From VRUE01 sp963822295 (GTDB lineage: Bacteria; Actinomycetota; Thermoleophilia; Solirubrobacterales; 70-9), in the NCBI GenBank assembly GCA_963822295.1, contig CAWGHD010000001.1, positions 7,686-71,685 of the forward strand: 64,000 bases of DNA. Direction: 5' to 3'. This document shows positions 45,347-54,538 of the stretch, piece by piece; within the stretch, counting starts at the first letter, position 1, and the number at the start of each line of letters is the position of its first letter. The notes beneath the pieces were generated by a model. That model saw nothing but the letters and a program-made list of their open reading frames with translations, did not search any database and was not told the origin of the DNA. The position numbers and the translations under genes were made by a program.

Positions 45347-46108
45347 GTGTACAGGATGATCGTGCGCAAGACCCCTGAGCAGATCGACCAGATGGCGGTC
45401 GCGGGCGACATCCTCGTCCGCTGCCTGCAGATGCTCGCCGCCAAGGCGCGGCCCGGGGTGACGACGAAGCAGCTCGACACGACGGCCGAGAAATTCATCC
45501 GCTCCCAGGGGGCGACGCCCGCCTTCAAGGGCTACCGGGGCTTCCCGGGCTCGATCTGCGCCTCGCCCAACTCGATGGTGGTGCACGGCATCCCCGGCCC
45601 CTACGAGTGCCGCAAGGAAGACGTGCTCTCGATCGACGTCGGCGTCGTCAAGGACGGCTGGGTCGCCGATGCGGCGATGACCGTGCCGATCGGCCCGACC
45701 ACGCCGGAGGCCGAGAAGCTGCTCGACGTGACCAGGGCCTCGCTCTTCGCCGGCGCCGAGCAGATGGTCCCCGGCAACCACGTCGGCGACGTCTCGGCGG
45801 CGATCCAGCGCACGGTCGAGGACGAGGGGCTCTCGATAATCCGCACCCTGGTCGGTCACGGCATCGGCCGGCAGATGCACGAGGACCCCCAGGTCCCGAA
45901 CTTCGGCGAGCCCGGCAAGGGCCCCCTGATCGAGGAGGGGACGGTGCTGGCGATCGAGCCGATGGTCAACTTCGGCGGCCCGCAGGTCCGGATGGGCGAC
46001 GACGGCTGGGCCGTCTACTCGGAGGACGGCTCGCTCGCCGCCCATTTCGAGTTCACGGTCGCGGCCACCGGCGACGGGCCGCGCATCCTCACCCCCTGGC
46101 ACGAATAG
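45347..46108 (+). CDS. map: Type I methionine aminopeptidase
   Basis: Removes the initiator methionine. The five metal ligands can be placed: D in D-V-G-V, D in V-A-D-A-A-M, H in G-H-G-I-G, E in A-I-E-P and E in H-F-E-F. The GTG at 45347 gives 253 residues; ATG 45356 is the likelier start by family length. It follows adk, as in most bacteria. Confidence 0.95.
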   Translation: MYRMIVRKTPEQIDQMAVAGDILVRCLQMLAAKARPGVTTKQLDTTAEKFIRSQGATPAFKGYRGFPGSICASPNSMVVHGIPGPYECRKEDVLSIDVGVVKDGWVADAAMTVPIGPTTPEAEKLLDVTRASLFAGAEQMVPGNHVGDVSAAIQRTVEDEGLSIIRTLVGHGIGRQMHEDPQVPNFGEPGKGPLIEEGTVLAIEPMVNFGGPQVRMGDDGWAVYSEDGSLAAHFEFTVAATGDGPRILTPWHE

Positions 46109-46114
46109 GGACCG

Positions 46115-46816
46115 ATGCCCGCACCGGCGGACCACGTGTTCGAGCCCGGGGACCAGCAGACCTGGTCCGCGGTCGACGATTACGTGTCCGACCTGCTGTC
46201 GCCCCACGACGAGGCCTTGGAGCAGGCGATTGCCAGTGCCGTCGAGGCCGGTCTGCCGGCGATCCAGGTCTCGCCGCCGCAGGGCAAGCTGCTCGCCCTC
46301 CTGGCCCGCTCGATCGGTGCCCGCACGGCGCTCGAGTTCGGCACGCTCGGCGGCTACAGCACGATCTGGATCGCCAGGGCGCTGCCGGCAGACGGGCGGC
46401 TGGTCACGCTCGAGGCCGATCCCACGTACGCGGAGGTGGCGCGGGCCAGCATCGAGCGCGCCGGGGTCGGCGACCGGGTCGAGGTCCGGGTCGGGCCCGC
46501 GCTCGAGACGCTGCCGCGGCTGGCGGAGGAGGGGGCGGGCCCGTTCGACCTCGTCTTCATCGACGCCGACAAGGTCAACACGCCGGAGTACTTCGCCTGG
46601 TCGCTGGACCGCACCCGCCCCGGCGGCCTGATCGTCGCCGACAACGTCGTCCGTGACGGCGCCCTGGTCGACGAGGCGAACGAGGACCCCGCGATCGCCG
46701 CCCAGCGTCGTTTCCACGAGATGCTCGCCGCCGAGGCGCGGGTCGACGCGACGACGATCCAGACCGTCGGCGGCAAGGGCTACGACGGCTTCACCCTCGC
46801 TTTGGTCGGGCCCTGA
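46115..46816 (+). CDS. SAM-dependent O-methyltransferase (caffeoyl-CoA/catechol type)
   Basis: A 233-residue class I methyltransferase. The SAM site is E-F-G-T-L-G-G-Y-S-T, then F-I-D-A-D-K, then V-A-D-N-V, which are the three signatures of the family-3 O-methyltransferases. The substrate is unknown. It sits seven bases after map, in the slot where infA is usually found, and looks like a later insertion into the ribosomal operon. Confidence 0.88.
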   Translation: MPAPADHVFEPGDQQTWSAVDDYVSDLLSPHDEALEQAIASAVEAGLPAIQVSPPQGKLLALLARSIGARTALEFGTLGGYSTIWIARALPADGRLVTLEADPTYAEVARASIERAGVGDRVEVRVGPALETLPRLAEEGAGPFDLVFIDADKVNTPEYFAWSLDRTRPGGLIVADNVVRDGALVDEANEDPAIAAQRRFHEMLAAEARVDATTIQTVGGKGYDGFTLALVGP

Positions 46817-46825
46817 TGCGGATCT

Positions 46826-46862
46826 CATCAAGTTCGCCAGGCATCGCATGGTCAACTTGATG
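46826..46862 (+). terminator. Hairpin after the methyltransferase gene
   Basis: CATCAAGTT and AACTTGATG pair perfectly around a 19-nt loop, starting ten bases past the stop. No T-run follows. The remaining bases up to rpmJ hold a possible -10 box (TATCTT, near 46899) and the GGAG ribosome-binding site of rpmJ, but no infA. Confidence 0.4.
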
Positions 46863-46996
46863 CGATTTCTCCCGGTCGGCCTCGTGAACGCTGCCCTGCT
46901 ATCTTTCCCGGTCGGCCCAAGTGGCCGTTTAGTTGCGCCTGCCGTCCGACTCCTGGGGCGTCGCGGGAGTCCTGTTTTCGATACGAATCCGGAGCG

Positions 46997-47110
46997 ATGA
47001 AGGTCCGAGCTTCCGTAAAGCCGATGTGCGAAAAGTGCAAGATCATCCGCCGCAACGGCGCGGTGCTGGTGATCTGCCCGAATCCCCGCCACAAGCAGCG
47101 GCAGGGCTAG
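46997..47110 (+). CDS. rpmJ: 50S ribosomal protein L36 (zinc-binding form)
   Basis: A 37-residue protein, M-K-V-R-A-S-V-K followed by C-x2-C, a third C and H (C-E-K-C, C-P-N-P-R-H). It has GGAG upstream and is followed directly by rpsM. Confidence 0.95.
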   Translation: MKVRASVKPMCEKCKIIRRNGAVLVICPNPRHKQRQG

Positions 47111-47122
47111 GGGCAGGCGACG

Positions 47123-47503
47123 ATGGCACGCATCGCGGGAGTCAACATCCCGGTTCAACAAACGGGTCGAAATCGGCCTCACCTACGTCTACGGGATCGG
47201 CCAGTCGACCGCCCAGAAAATCCTCGCGAGACCAAGATCGACACGAGCACGCAGGTCAAGGACCTGACCGAGGACGAGGTCATCCGCCTGCGTGAAGCCG
47301 TCGAGCAGCACGAGGTCGAGGGCGACCTGCGCCGCGAGCGCTCGCAGAACGTCAAACGGCTGATGGAGATCGGCTCCTACCGCGGGCTGCGACACCGCCG
47401 CGGGCTTCCCGTCCGCGGACAGCGGACCAAGACCAACGCGCGCGGCCGCAAGGGCCCGCGCCGGATGAGCGTCGCCGGCAAGCGCAAGGCGCCGCAGAAA
47501 TAG
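47123..47503 (+). CDS. rpsM: 30S ribosomal protein S13 (internal compensated frameshift)
   Basis: A 126-residue protein of the head of the small subunit. Both ends are in one frame (A-R-I-A-G-V-N-I-P; L-R-H-R-R-G-L-P-V-R-G-Q), but 47156-47227 reads correctly only in another: N-K-R-V-E-I-G-L-T-Y-V-Y-G-I-G replaces a meaningless Arg/Pro stretch. An extra base at 47156 (gtt-c-aac) and a missing wobble base at 47227 (gc-gag) explain it. A naive translation would hide this error. Confidence 0.95.
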   Translation: MARIAGVNIPVQQTGRNRPHLRLRDRPVDRPENPRETKIDTSTQVKDLTEDEVIRLREAVEQHEVEGDLRRERSQNVKRLMEIGSYRGLRHRRGLPVRGQRTKTNARGRKGPRRMSVAGKRKAPQK

Positions 47504-47511
47504 AGATTTAG

Positions 47512-47913
47512 ATGGCCGCACCGAAAAAACCCGCGAAGGGGCGCTCACGGCGCCGTGTCAAAAAGAACGTCACCTACGGGCAGGCGCACATCAAGACTTC
47601 CTTCAACAACACGATCGTCACCCTGACCGACACCGAGGGCAATGTGATCGCCTGGGAGTCGGCCGGCTCGGCCGGGTTCAAAGGCTCGCGCAAGTCGACT
47701 CCGTTCGCCGCCCAGGTGACCGCCGACGCCGCCGCCAAGAAAGGCATGGAGCACGGGCTCGAGAAAGTCGAGGTCTTCGCCAAGGGCGCCGGCTCCGGCC
47801 GCGAGACCGCGATCCGCTCGCTGCAGGCCGCCGGGCTCGACGTGACCACGGTCAAGGACGTCTCCCCGCAGGCGCACAACGGCTGCCGCCCGAAAAAGCG
47901 GCGGAGGGTCTAG
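47512..47913 (+). CDS. rpsK: 30S ribosomal protein S11
   Basis: A 133-residue platform protein with A-H-I-K-T-S-F-N-N-T-I-V-T and the end N-G-C-R-P-K-K-R-R-R-V. It is intact. Confidence 0.98.
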   Translation: MAAPKKPAKGRSRRRVKKNVTYGQAHIKTSFNNTIVTLTDTEGNVIAWESAGSAGFKGSRKSTPFAAQVTADAAAKKGMEHGLEKVEVFAKGAGSGRETAIRSLQAAGLDVTTVKDVSPQAHNGCRPKKRRRV

Positions 47914-47919
47914 GCGCTA

Positions 47920-48540
47920 ATGGCTCGCGACACCTCCCCCCAGTGCAAGCAGTGCCGCCGCGAGGGCCAGAAGCTCTTCCTCAAGGGTGAGCGCTGCTTC
48001 ACCGACAAGTGCGGCGTCGAGCGGCGCTCCTACCCGCCCGGCGAGCATGGGCGCGGGCGCATGCGCCAGTCCGAGTACCGGGTGCAGCTGCGCGAGAAGC
48101 AGAAGACGCGCCGCTACTACCAGGTGCTGGAGAAACAGTTCCGCGCCTACTACGACAAGGCTTCGCGGCAGGACGGCGTCACCGGCGAGAACCTGCTGCG
48201 GCTGCTCGAGTCGCGGCTCGACAACGTGCTGGTCCGGCTCGGCTTCGCCGCCTCGCGGCGCCAGGCACGCCAGCTCGTCCGCCACGGGCACTGGATGGTC
48301 AACGGCCGCCGCGTCGACATCCCCTCCTACCAGGTGCGGCCCGAAGACGTGATCTCGATCAAGTCAGACTCGGCCGCCACCGACACGATCCGCCGGGCTA
48401 CGGAGCTGGTCTCGACCGTTCCCGCCTGGCTGCAGGCCGATCACGACTCGCTCACCGCCAAGATCCTGCGTTACCCGGAGCGCGCCGAGATCTCGGCGCC
48501 GGTGCAGGAGCAGCTGATCGTCGAGCTGTACTCCAAGTAG
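47920..48540 (+). CDS. rpsD: 30S ribosomal protein S4 (zinc-binding form)
   Basis: A 206-residue protein with an N-terminal cysteine cluster (C-K-Q-C, then C-F-T-D-K-C), the S4 RNA-binding fold (E-S-R-L-D-N-V-L-V-R-L-G) and V-N-G-R-R-V-D-I-P-S. It nucleates 30S assembly. Confidence 0.98.
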   Translation: MARDTSPQCKQCRREGQKLFLKGERCFTDKCGVERRSYPPGEHGRGRMRQSEYRVQLREKQKTRRYYQVLEKQFRAYYDKASRQDGVTGENLLRLLESRLDNVLVRLGFAASRRQARQLVRHGHWMVNGRRVDIPSYQVRPEDVISIKSDSAATDTIRRATELVSTVPAWLQADHDSLTAKILRYPERAEISAPVQEQLIVELYSK

Positions 48541-48577
48541 TCCGGGCTTTCCATTTCCGAACACAACGAAGGAACTC

Positions 48578-49561
48578 ATGACCACTGACTTCCAGGTCCC
48601 TCGCATCAGCTCAGAGAAGGTCGACGACCGTCGCGGCACCTTCACCATCGAGCCGCTCGACAAGGGGTTCGGCTACACATTCGGCAACAGCCTTCGCCGC
48701 GTCCTGCTCTCCTCGCTCGGCGGCGCCGCCATCACCAGCGTCCGCATCGAGGGGGTGGCGCACGAGTTCTCGAGCGTCCCCGGCGTCAAAGAGGACGTCA
48801 CCGACATCATCCTCAACCTGAAGGATCTCGTCGTCCGCATGCACACCGACGCCGACGAGGTCGAGGCGCCGCTGGTCGCGACCGGGCCGGGTGAGATCAA
48901 GGCCAAGGACATCGACCTCCCCTCGGGAGTCGAGATCCTCAACCCGAACGCGCCGATCGCGACGCTCGAGAAAAAAACCAAACTCGAGGTCTACCTGACG
49001 ATCGGCCGCGGCCGCGGCTACTCGCCCGCCGAAGAGAACAAGTCGGACGAGCAGCCGATCGGCGTGATTCCGATCGACTCGATCTTCTCGCCGATCCGGC
49101 GTTGCTCCTACGCGGTCGCCACCGCCCGCGTCGGGCAGCGGACCGACTTCGACAAACTGAGCCTCGATCTCGAGACCGACGGCTCGATCGAGCCGGCCGC
49201 CGCGCTGCGCGAGGCCTCCGAGATCCTGATCAAGAGCCTGGCGATCTTCACCGACGCCGAGCGGGTCGAGGAGCTGACCACCCGGGAGCCGGTCGCCGCG
49301 ATGCCGGCCGACACGCTCTCCGGCGGTCCCGCCGGAGAAGGCGGCCCGAGCGCCAACGGCCTCGACGAGATCCTGATCGAGGAGCTCGAGCTGGGCGTGC
49401 GCTCGTACAACTGCCTGAAGCGGGCCGGCGTGCAGACCGTGGGCGACCTCGTCCGCAAGTCGCGCTCGGAGCTCAACGCGATCCCGAACTTCGGTCAGAA
49501 ATCGATCGAGGAAGTGATCGAGACCCTGCACTCCCGCGGACTCGACCTCCAGCAGGACTGA
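48578..49561 (+). CDS. rpoA: DNA-directed RNA polymerase subunit alpha
   Basis: A 327-residue protein. The N-terminal domain (G-F-G-Y-T-F-G-N-S-L-R-R-V-L-L-S-S) drives assembly, and the C-terminal domain (R-S-Y-N-C-L-K-R-A-G, then N-F-G-Q-K-S-I-E-E-V) binds DNA and activators. It is intact. Confidence 0.98.
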   Translation: MTTDFQVPRISSEKVDDRRGTFTIEPLDKGFGYTFGNSLRRVLLSSLGGAAITSVRIEGVAHEFSSVPGVKEDVTDIILNLKDLVVRMHTDADEVEAPLVATGPGEIKAKDIDLPSGVEILNPNAPIATLEKKTKLEVYLTIGRGRGYSPAEENKSDEQPIGVIPIDSIFSPIRRCSYAVATARVGQRTDFDKLSLDLETDGSIEPAAALREASEILIKSLAIFTDAERVEELTTREPVAAMPADTLSGGPAGEGGPSANGLDEILIEELELGVRSYNCLKRAGVQTVGDLVRKSRSELNAIPNFGQKSIEEVIETLHSRGLDLQQD

Positions 49562-49586
49562 CGGACGACGGGAGCGGAGCGGACCG

Positions 49587-49940
49587 ATGCGCCATCGCAA
49601 GAAGCGGAACAAGCTGAGCCGCGACTCCGCGCACCGTGAGGCCCTGCTCTCGAACCTCTCGAAGCAGCTGATCGAGCACGACCGGATCAAGACCAGCCAG
49701 GCGAAGGCCAAGGCCGTCAAGCCCGAGGTCGAGAAGCTGATCACGCTCGCCAAGCGCGGCGACCTGCACGCGCGCCGTCAGGCCCTGGCGACGCTGCACA
49801 ACGACAAGTTCATCGTCCACAAGCTGTTCGAGGAAGTCGCGCCGCGCTACACCGAGCGGCCCGGCGGCTACACCCGGATCGTCAAGTTGGGCCCGAGGAA
49901 ATCGGACTCGACCGAGATGGTCTATTTGGAGCTGGTCTAG
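49587..49940 (+). CDS. rplQ: 50S ribosomal protein L17
   Basis: A 117-residue protein, M-R-H-R-K-K-R-N-K-L-S-R-D and the end M-V-Y-L-E-L-V. Its last five codons and stop form the left arm of a terminator stem. Confidence 0.97.
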   Translation: MRHRKKRNKLSRDSAHREALLSNLSKQLIEHDRIKTSQAKAKAVKPEVEKLITLAKRGDLHARRQALATLHNDKFIVHKLFEEVAPRYTERPGGYTRIVKLGPRKSDSTEMVYLELV

Positions 49941-49956
49941 TACCAGCTCCAAATAG
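49922..49956. terminator. Bidirectional terminator between rplQ and truA
   Basis: Perfect 15-bp arms (CTATTTGGAGCTGGT and its complement) with a five-base loop. The left arm is coding sequence of rplQ and includes its stop codon. Convergent genes flank it, so it probably ends transcription from both sides. Confidence 0.65.
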
Positions 49957-49958
49957 CC

Positions 49959-50780
<822 letters not shown>

Positions 50781-51851
50781 TCAGCCGCGGGGAAGCACGT
50801 CGACGGGTCCCTCGATCCAGACCCGCACGCGGTCCCCCGGATGCCAGGCCGGGAAGCCGAGCCGGCGGGCCCGCACCGTGCGGCCGGAGGGCAGCTGCAG
50901 CGAGAGCATCTGGTCGTGCCCGTAGAAGCTGCGTGAGACCACCTTCGCCTCGAGGCTGCCCTTGCGGTCGCCGGGCTCGACCGTGCCGACGGCGAGCGAC
51001 TCGGGGCGGATCAGGACGTCGACCTCGCCGCGCAGGCCGTCGCGGTGTGAGACATGGCCCAGCTCGCACTCGACCCTGCCGTCGGCGGCGGCGGTGCCGG
51101 GCAGAACCTCGATCTCCCCCAGGAAGCCGGCGACCCAGCGGCTCGCCGGGCGCGAGTAGACCTCCTCGGGGGTTCCGACTTGCTCGACCCGGCCCTCGTT
51201 CATCACCGCGACCACGTCGGCGACGCTGAGCGCCTCCTCCTGGTCGTGGGTGACGAAGACCGAGGTCACGCCCTGCGCGCGGAGGATCTCGCGGACCTCG
51301 TCGCGCACCTTCTCGCGCAGGCCGGCGTCGAGGTTCGAGAAGGGCTCGTCGAGGAGGACCGCACGCGGCTCGGTGACGAGCGCCCGCGCGAGCGCCACCC
51401 GCTGCTGCTGGCCCCCGGAGAGCTCGTGCGGGTGGCGGTCGCCCAGGCCGCGCAGGCCGACGGTGGCGAGCATCTGCTCGACCCGCCCGGCGTCGGGTCT
51501 GCGCCCGAGGCCATAGCCGACATTTGAGGCGACGTCGAGGTGGGGGAAGAGCGCGTAGTCCTGGAACACCATCCCGATCCGGCGGCGCTCGGGCGGCAGC
51601 GAGCGCTGCGCGGTCGAGACCGTCTTGCCGTCGATCTCGACCTCGCCGCCGTCGGGGGTCTCCAGGCCCGCGATCAGGCGCAGGGTCGTCGTCTTGCCGC
51701 AGCCGCTGGGCCCGAGCAGGGCGCAGGTCGTCCCGGCCTCGATCTCGAGGTCGAGGCCGTCGACGGCGACGACGTCGCCGTAGGACTTGCTCAGGCCGCG
51801 CAGGCGCAACGCCGCGCCCCGGCCCTCGTTTTTGTCTGAAGTTGGCTCCAC
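50781..51851 (-). CDS. ABC transporter ATP-binding protein, ferric-iron type
   Basis: A 356-residue ATPase with Walker A G-P-S-G-C-G-K-T-T, signature L-S-G-G-Q-Q-Q-R, Walker B L-L-D-E-P-F-S-N-L and switch T-H-D. The C-terminal part (V-L-I-R-P-E-S-L, then V-R-V-W) is the TOBE regulatory domain of FbpC/PotA-type importers. It is divergent from the matching binding protein and permease, with a shared iron-box-like palindrome between them. The start is GTG. Confidence 0.9.
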   Translation of the reverse strand: MEPTSDKNEGRGAALRLRGLSKSYGDVVAVDGLDLEIEAGTTCALLGPSGCGKTTTLRLIAGLETPDGGEVEIDGKTVSTAQRSLPPERRRIGMVFQDYALFPHLDVASNVGYGLGRRPDAGRVEQMLATVGLRGLGDRHPHELSGGQQQRVALARALVTEPRAVLLDEPFSNLDAGLREKVRDEVREILRAQGVTSVFVTHDQEEALSVADVVAVMNEGRVEQVGTPEEVYSRPASRWVAGFLGEIEVLPGTAAADGRVECELGHVSHRDGLRGEVDVLIRPESLAVGTVEPGDRKGSLEAKVVSRSFYGHDQMLSLQLPSGRTVRARRLGFPAWHPGDRVRVWIEGPVDVLPRG

Positions 51852-51863
51852 GGTGAGAAAAAC

Positions 51864-51882
51864 TAAGATTAGGGGAACCTAA
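51864..51882. promoter_or_regulatory. DtxR/IdeR-like operator in the iron-transporter divergent promoter
   Basis: The 19-mer TAAGATTAGGGGAACCTAA agrees with the DtxR/IdeR consensus at about 14 of 19 positions and contains TTAGG-N4-CCTAA. It overlaps likely -10 boxes for both directions (TAAGAT on plus, TAATCT on minus). Iron-dependent repression is inferred. Confidence 0.6.
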
Positions 51883-51915
51883 CCGCCCCCGAGCCCACCC
51901 GACCCTCCAAACCCC

Positions 51916-52962
51916 ATGCCCAACTTCCCCCGGCGGCCCCTGGCCGCAGCCACCCTGATCGCCGCGGCCCTCCTCCTGGCCGGCTGCGGCTTCGACACCT
52001 CCGACACCGGCGGCGGCTCGAACGAGCCCGAGACGGAGGGTGTGACCCTCTACTCGGGCCGGATCCCCGCTGCGATCGGCGGGGCCGTCGACGGCTACGA
52101 GGCGCGGGCCGACCGCGACGTGCAGGTTCGCTTCGCGGACACCGCCGACCTGGCGGCGACCCTGATCGAGGAGGGCGACGCCTCGCCCGCCGACGTCTTC
52201 TTCGCCCAGGAGCCGGGCGCGATCTCGGCGGTGGCCGAGGCCGGGCTGCTGGCGACGCTGCCCGCCGACGTCCTCGAGCTGGTGCAGCCGCGCTTCCGCG
52301 ACCCGGAGGGGCGCTGGGTCGGCGTCACCGGTCGCGCCAGGGTGATCGCCTACGCCCGCGAGCGGGTCGGGCGCTCCGAGCTGCCGCCGTCCCCGTTCGG
52401 CCTCGTCGACCCGCGCTGGGAGGACAGGGTCGGGTGGTCGCCCGCCAGCTCCAGCATGCAGGAGTACGTGACCGCGCTCCGCGCCCGCTACGGCGACGAC
52501 CGCACCCGCGAGTGGCTGGAGGGAATGGTCGACAACGGCGCCCAGGCCTACAAGGACAACGTCTCGATCCGCGACGCGATCGCGGCGGGCGAGATCGACG
52601 CCGGCCTGATCAACCACTACTACGTGGCCCAGGCGGTCGCCGAGGAGGGGCCCGACTACCCGGTCGCGGTCTACTTCCCGCCGGGCGGCCTCGGCTCCCT
52701 GATGCTGCTCACCTCGGTCGGCGTCCTCGACTCGAGCGACCGCAAGCCGGAAGCGTTCGAGTTCGTGCGCTCGCTGCTCTCGCCGCCCAGCCAGGGCTTC
52801 TTCACGAACAGCGCCAAGGAGTACCCGCTGGCCAGCGGCGTAGAGCCCGACCCGGCGCTCGAGGTCCCCCTCGCGAGTGTGCCGACGACCAGCGCCGAGC
52901 TGGTCGACCTCGGCGAGCTGCAGGCGACGATCGAGCTGATGCAGGAGAGCGGAGCGCTCTAG
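51916..52962 (+). CDS. Iron(III) ABC transporter substrate-binding lipoprotein
   Basis: A 348-residue protein with a lipobox (L-A-G-C at residues 22-25). It starts the mature domain with L-Y-S-G-R-I and carries N-H-Y-Y, where the two neighbouring tyrosines match the iron ligands of the FbpA family. It delivers ferric iron to the permease encoded next. The stop overlaps the permease start by one base. Confidence 0.88.
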   Translation: MPNFPRRPLAAATLIAAALLLAGCGFDTSDTGGGSNEPETEGVTLYSGRIPAAIGGAVDGYEARADRDVQVRFADTADLAATLIEEGDASPADVFFAQEPGAISAVAEAGLLATLPADVLELVQPRFRDPEGRWVGVTGRARVIAYARERVGRSELPPSPFGLVDPRWEDRVGWSPASSSMQEYVTALRARYGDDRTREWLEGMVDNGAQAYKDNVSIRDAIAAGEIDAGLINHYYVAQAVAEEGPDYPVAVYFPPGGLGSLMLLTSVGVLDSSDRKPEAFEFVRSLLSPPSQGFFTNSAKEYPLASGVEPDPALEVPLASVPTTSAELVDLGELQATIELMQESGAL

Positions 52963-54533
52963 TGCCCGCGGCTCAACGCCGGGCGCCGGCCTGGCTCTCA
53001 CTGGCCGGGATCCTCGTCGCCGCCTGCGCGGTGCTGCCCGCCGCCTACCTCTTCGTCGTCGTCGCCGGCGACCTCGGCGACGCGCTGGAGACCGCGTTCT
53101 CCTCGCGCACGCTGGCGGTCGTCCTGCGCACCGTGGCGCTGACCGTCTCGGTGACCGCCGCCGCGATCGCGATCGCGCTGCCGATCGCCTGGCTGACGGT
53201 GCGCACCGACCTCCCGGCCCGGCGGTTGTGGACGGTCCTCTGCACCCTTCCCCTGGTCATTCCGAGCTACGTCGGCGCCTATCTCTTCGTCGCCGCCCTC
53301 GGCCCGAACGGCATGCTCCAGGACGCCCTCGGCGTCGAGAGCCTGCCCTCGATCTACGGGTTCTTCGGCGCCTGGCTCGTGCTCACCCTCTTCACCTACC
53401 CGCTGGTGCTGATCCCCCTGCGCGGGGCGCTGCGGCGCATCGACCCCCAGCTCGAGGACGCGGCGCGGGCGATGGGCCGGCGGCCGCTGGATGTTTTCCG
53501 CAGCGTCGTCCTGCCGCAGCTCTGGCCCGTGCTGGCCGCCGGCGGGCTGCTCGTCGCGCTCTACGTCGTCAGCGACTTCGGGGCGGTCTCGCTGCTGCGA
53601 TTCGACTCCTTCACCCGGGAGATCTACGTCGCCTACAGGTCGAGCTTCGACCGCACGGCCGCCGCCAGCCTCGGCGCCGTTCTGGTGATCCTGATGCTCG
53701 GCATGCTGCTGCTCAGCTCGCGGCTGCGCTCCTCGAAGGTCGTCTACCGCCTCGGCCCGGGGGCCCTGCGGCCGGCGCGGCCGTACCCGCTCGGGCGCTG
53801 GCGCTGGCCGGCGCTGGCCTTCTGCGCGACGGTCGTCGCGATCGCCTTCGTGCTGCCGGTCGGGGTCCTCCTCTACTGGGCCAGCGAGGGCGTCGCGAGC
53901 GGGGCGACCTCATGGCAGCGGGCGGCGGCGCTGAGCGGCAACTCGTTCCTGATCTCGGCCGGCGCGGCGGCCTTCGGCGCGCTCGCCGCCCTCGTCGTCG
54001 CCGCCCTCGTCGCCCGCTATCCAAGCGTGGCTTCTCGCGCTGTCGAGCGCGCCTCGCACGCCGGCTACGCCCTGCCTGGGATCCTCGTCGCGCTCGCCCT
54101 CGTCTTCTTCGCGACGCGCCTGGCGCCGCCGCTCTACCAGACCACCGGGCTGCTCATCTTCGGGGTCACGATCCACTACCTGCCGCTCGGGATCGCCCCG
54201 ATCGTCGCCTCGCTCCTGCTGGTCTCCCCGCGCGTCGAAGAGGCCGCGCGCGGCCTCGGGCGCGGTCGCGCCAAGGTCTTCAGGACGGTGACGGCCCCGC
54301 TCGCGCGCGGCGGCCTGCTCGCCGGCGCGGCGCTGATCTTCCTGCACGCGATGAAGGAGCTGCCGGCGACACTGATCCTCGCCCCGATCGGGTTCGAGAC
54401 GCTGGCGACCGACATCTGGACCCAGACCAGCTTCGGCTTCTACGAGGCGAGCGCAATTCCCGCGCTGCTCCTGCTCGCGGTCGCCGCGGCGCCCGTCTAC
54501 CTGCTCAGCGAGCGCGGCGCCACGGTCCCCTGA
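52962..54533 (+). CDS. Iron(III) ABC transporter permease, two-domain type
   Basis: A 523-residue protein with about 12 membrane helices arranged as two fused permease domains. Each has an EAA loop (E-D-A-A-R-A-M-G-R-R-P and E-E-A-A-R-G-L-G-R-G-R) that contacts the ATPase, as in FbpB. The GTG at 52962 is chosen because it follows the upstream stop directly. Together with the two previous genes it makes a full ferric importer. Confidence 0.9.
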   Translation: MPAAQRRAPAWLSLAGILVAACAVLPAAYLFVVVAGDLGDALETAFSSRTLAVVLRTVALTVSVTAAAIAIALPIAWLTVRTDLPARRLWTVLCTLPLVIPSYVGAYLFVAALGPNGMLQDALGVESLPSIYGFFGAWLVLTLFTYPLVLIPLRGALRRIDPQLEDAARAMGRRPLDVFRSVVLPQLWPVLAAGGLLVALYVVSDFGAVSLLRFDSFTREIYVAYRSSFDRTAAASLGAVLVILMLGMLLLSSRLRSSKVVYRLGPGALRPARPYPLGRWRWPALAFCATVVAIAFVLPVGVLLYWASEGVASGATSWQRAAALSGNSFLISAGAAAFGALAALVVAALVARYPSVASRAVERASHAGYALPGILVALALVFFATRLAPPLYQTTGLLIFGVTIHYLPLGIAPIVASLLLVSPRVEEAARGLGRGRAKVFRTVTAPLARGGLLAGAALIFLHAMKELPATLILAPIGFETLATDIWTQTSFGFYEASAIPALLLLAVAAAPVYLLSERGATVP

Positions 54534-54538
54534 GCCCG

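Noticed and set aside
46850..47000. 50-codon open frame before rpmJ as a possible infA
   Set aside because: Its translation has none of the IF1 OB-fold motifs, and it overlaps the rpmJ start.
45014..47182. 722-codon minus-strand open frame across adk, map and the methyltransferase gene
   Set aside because: It spans three real genes on the other strand and has no recognisable domain.
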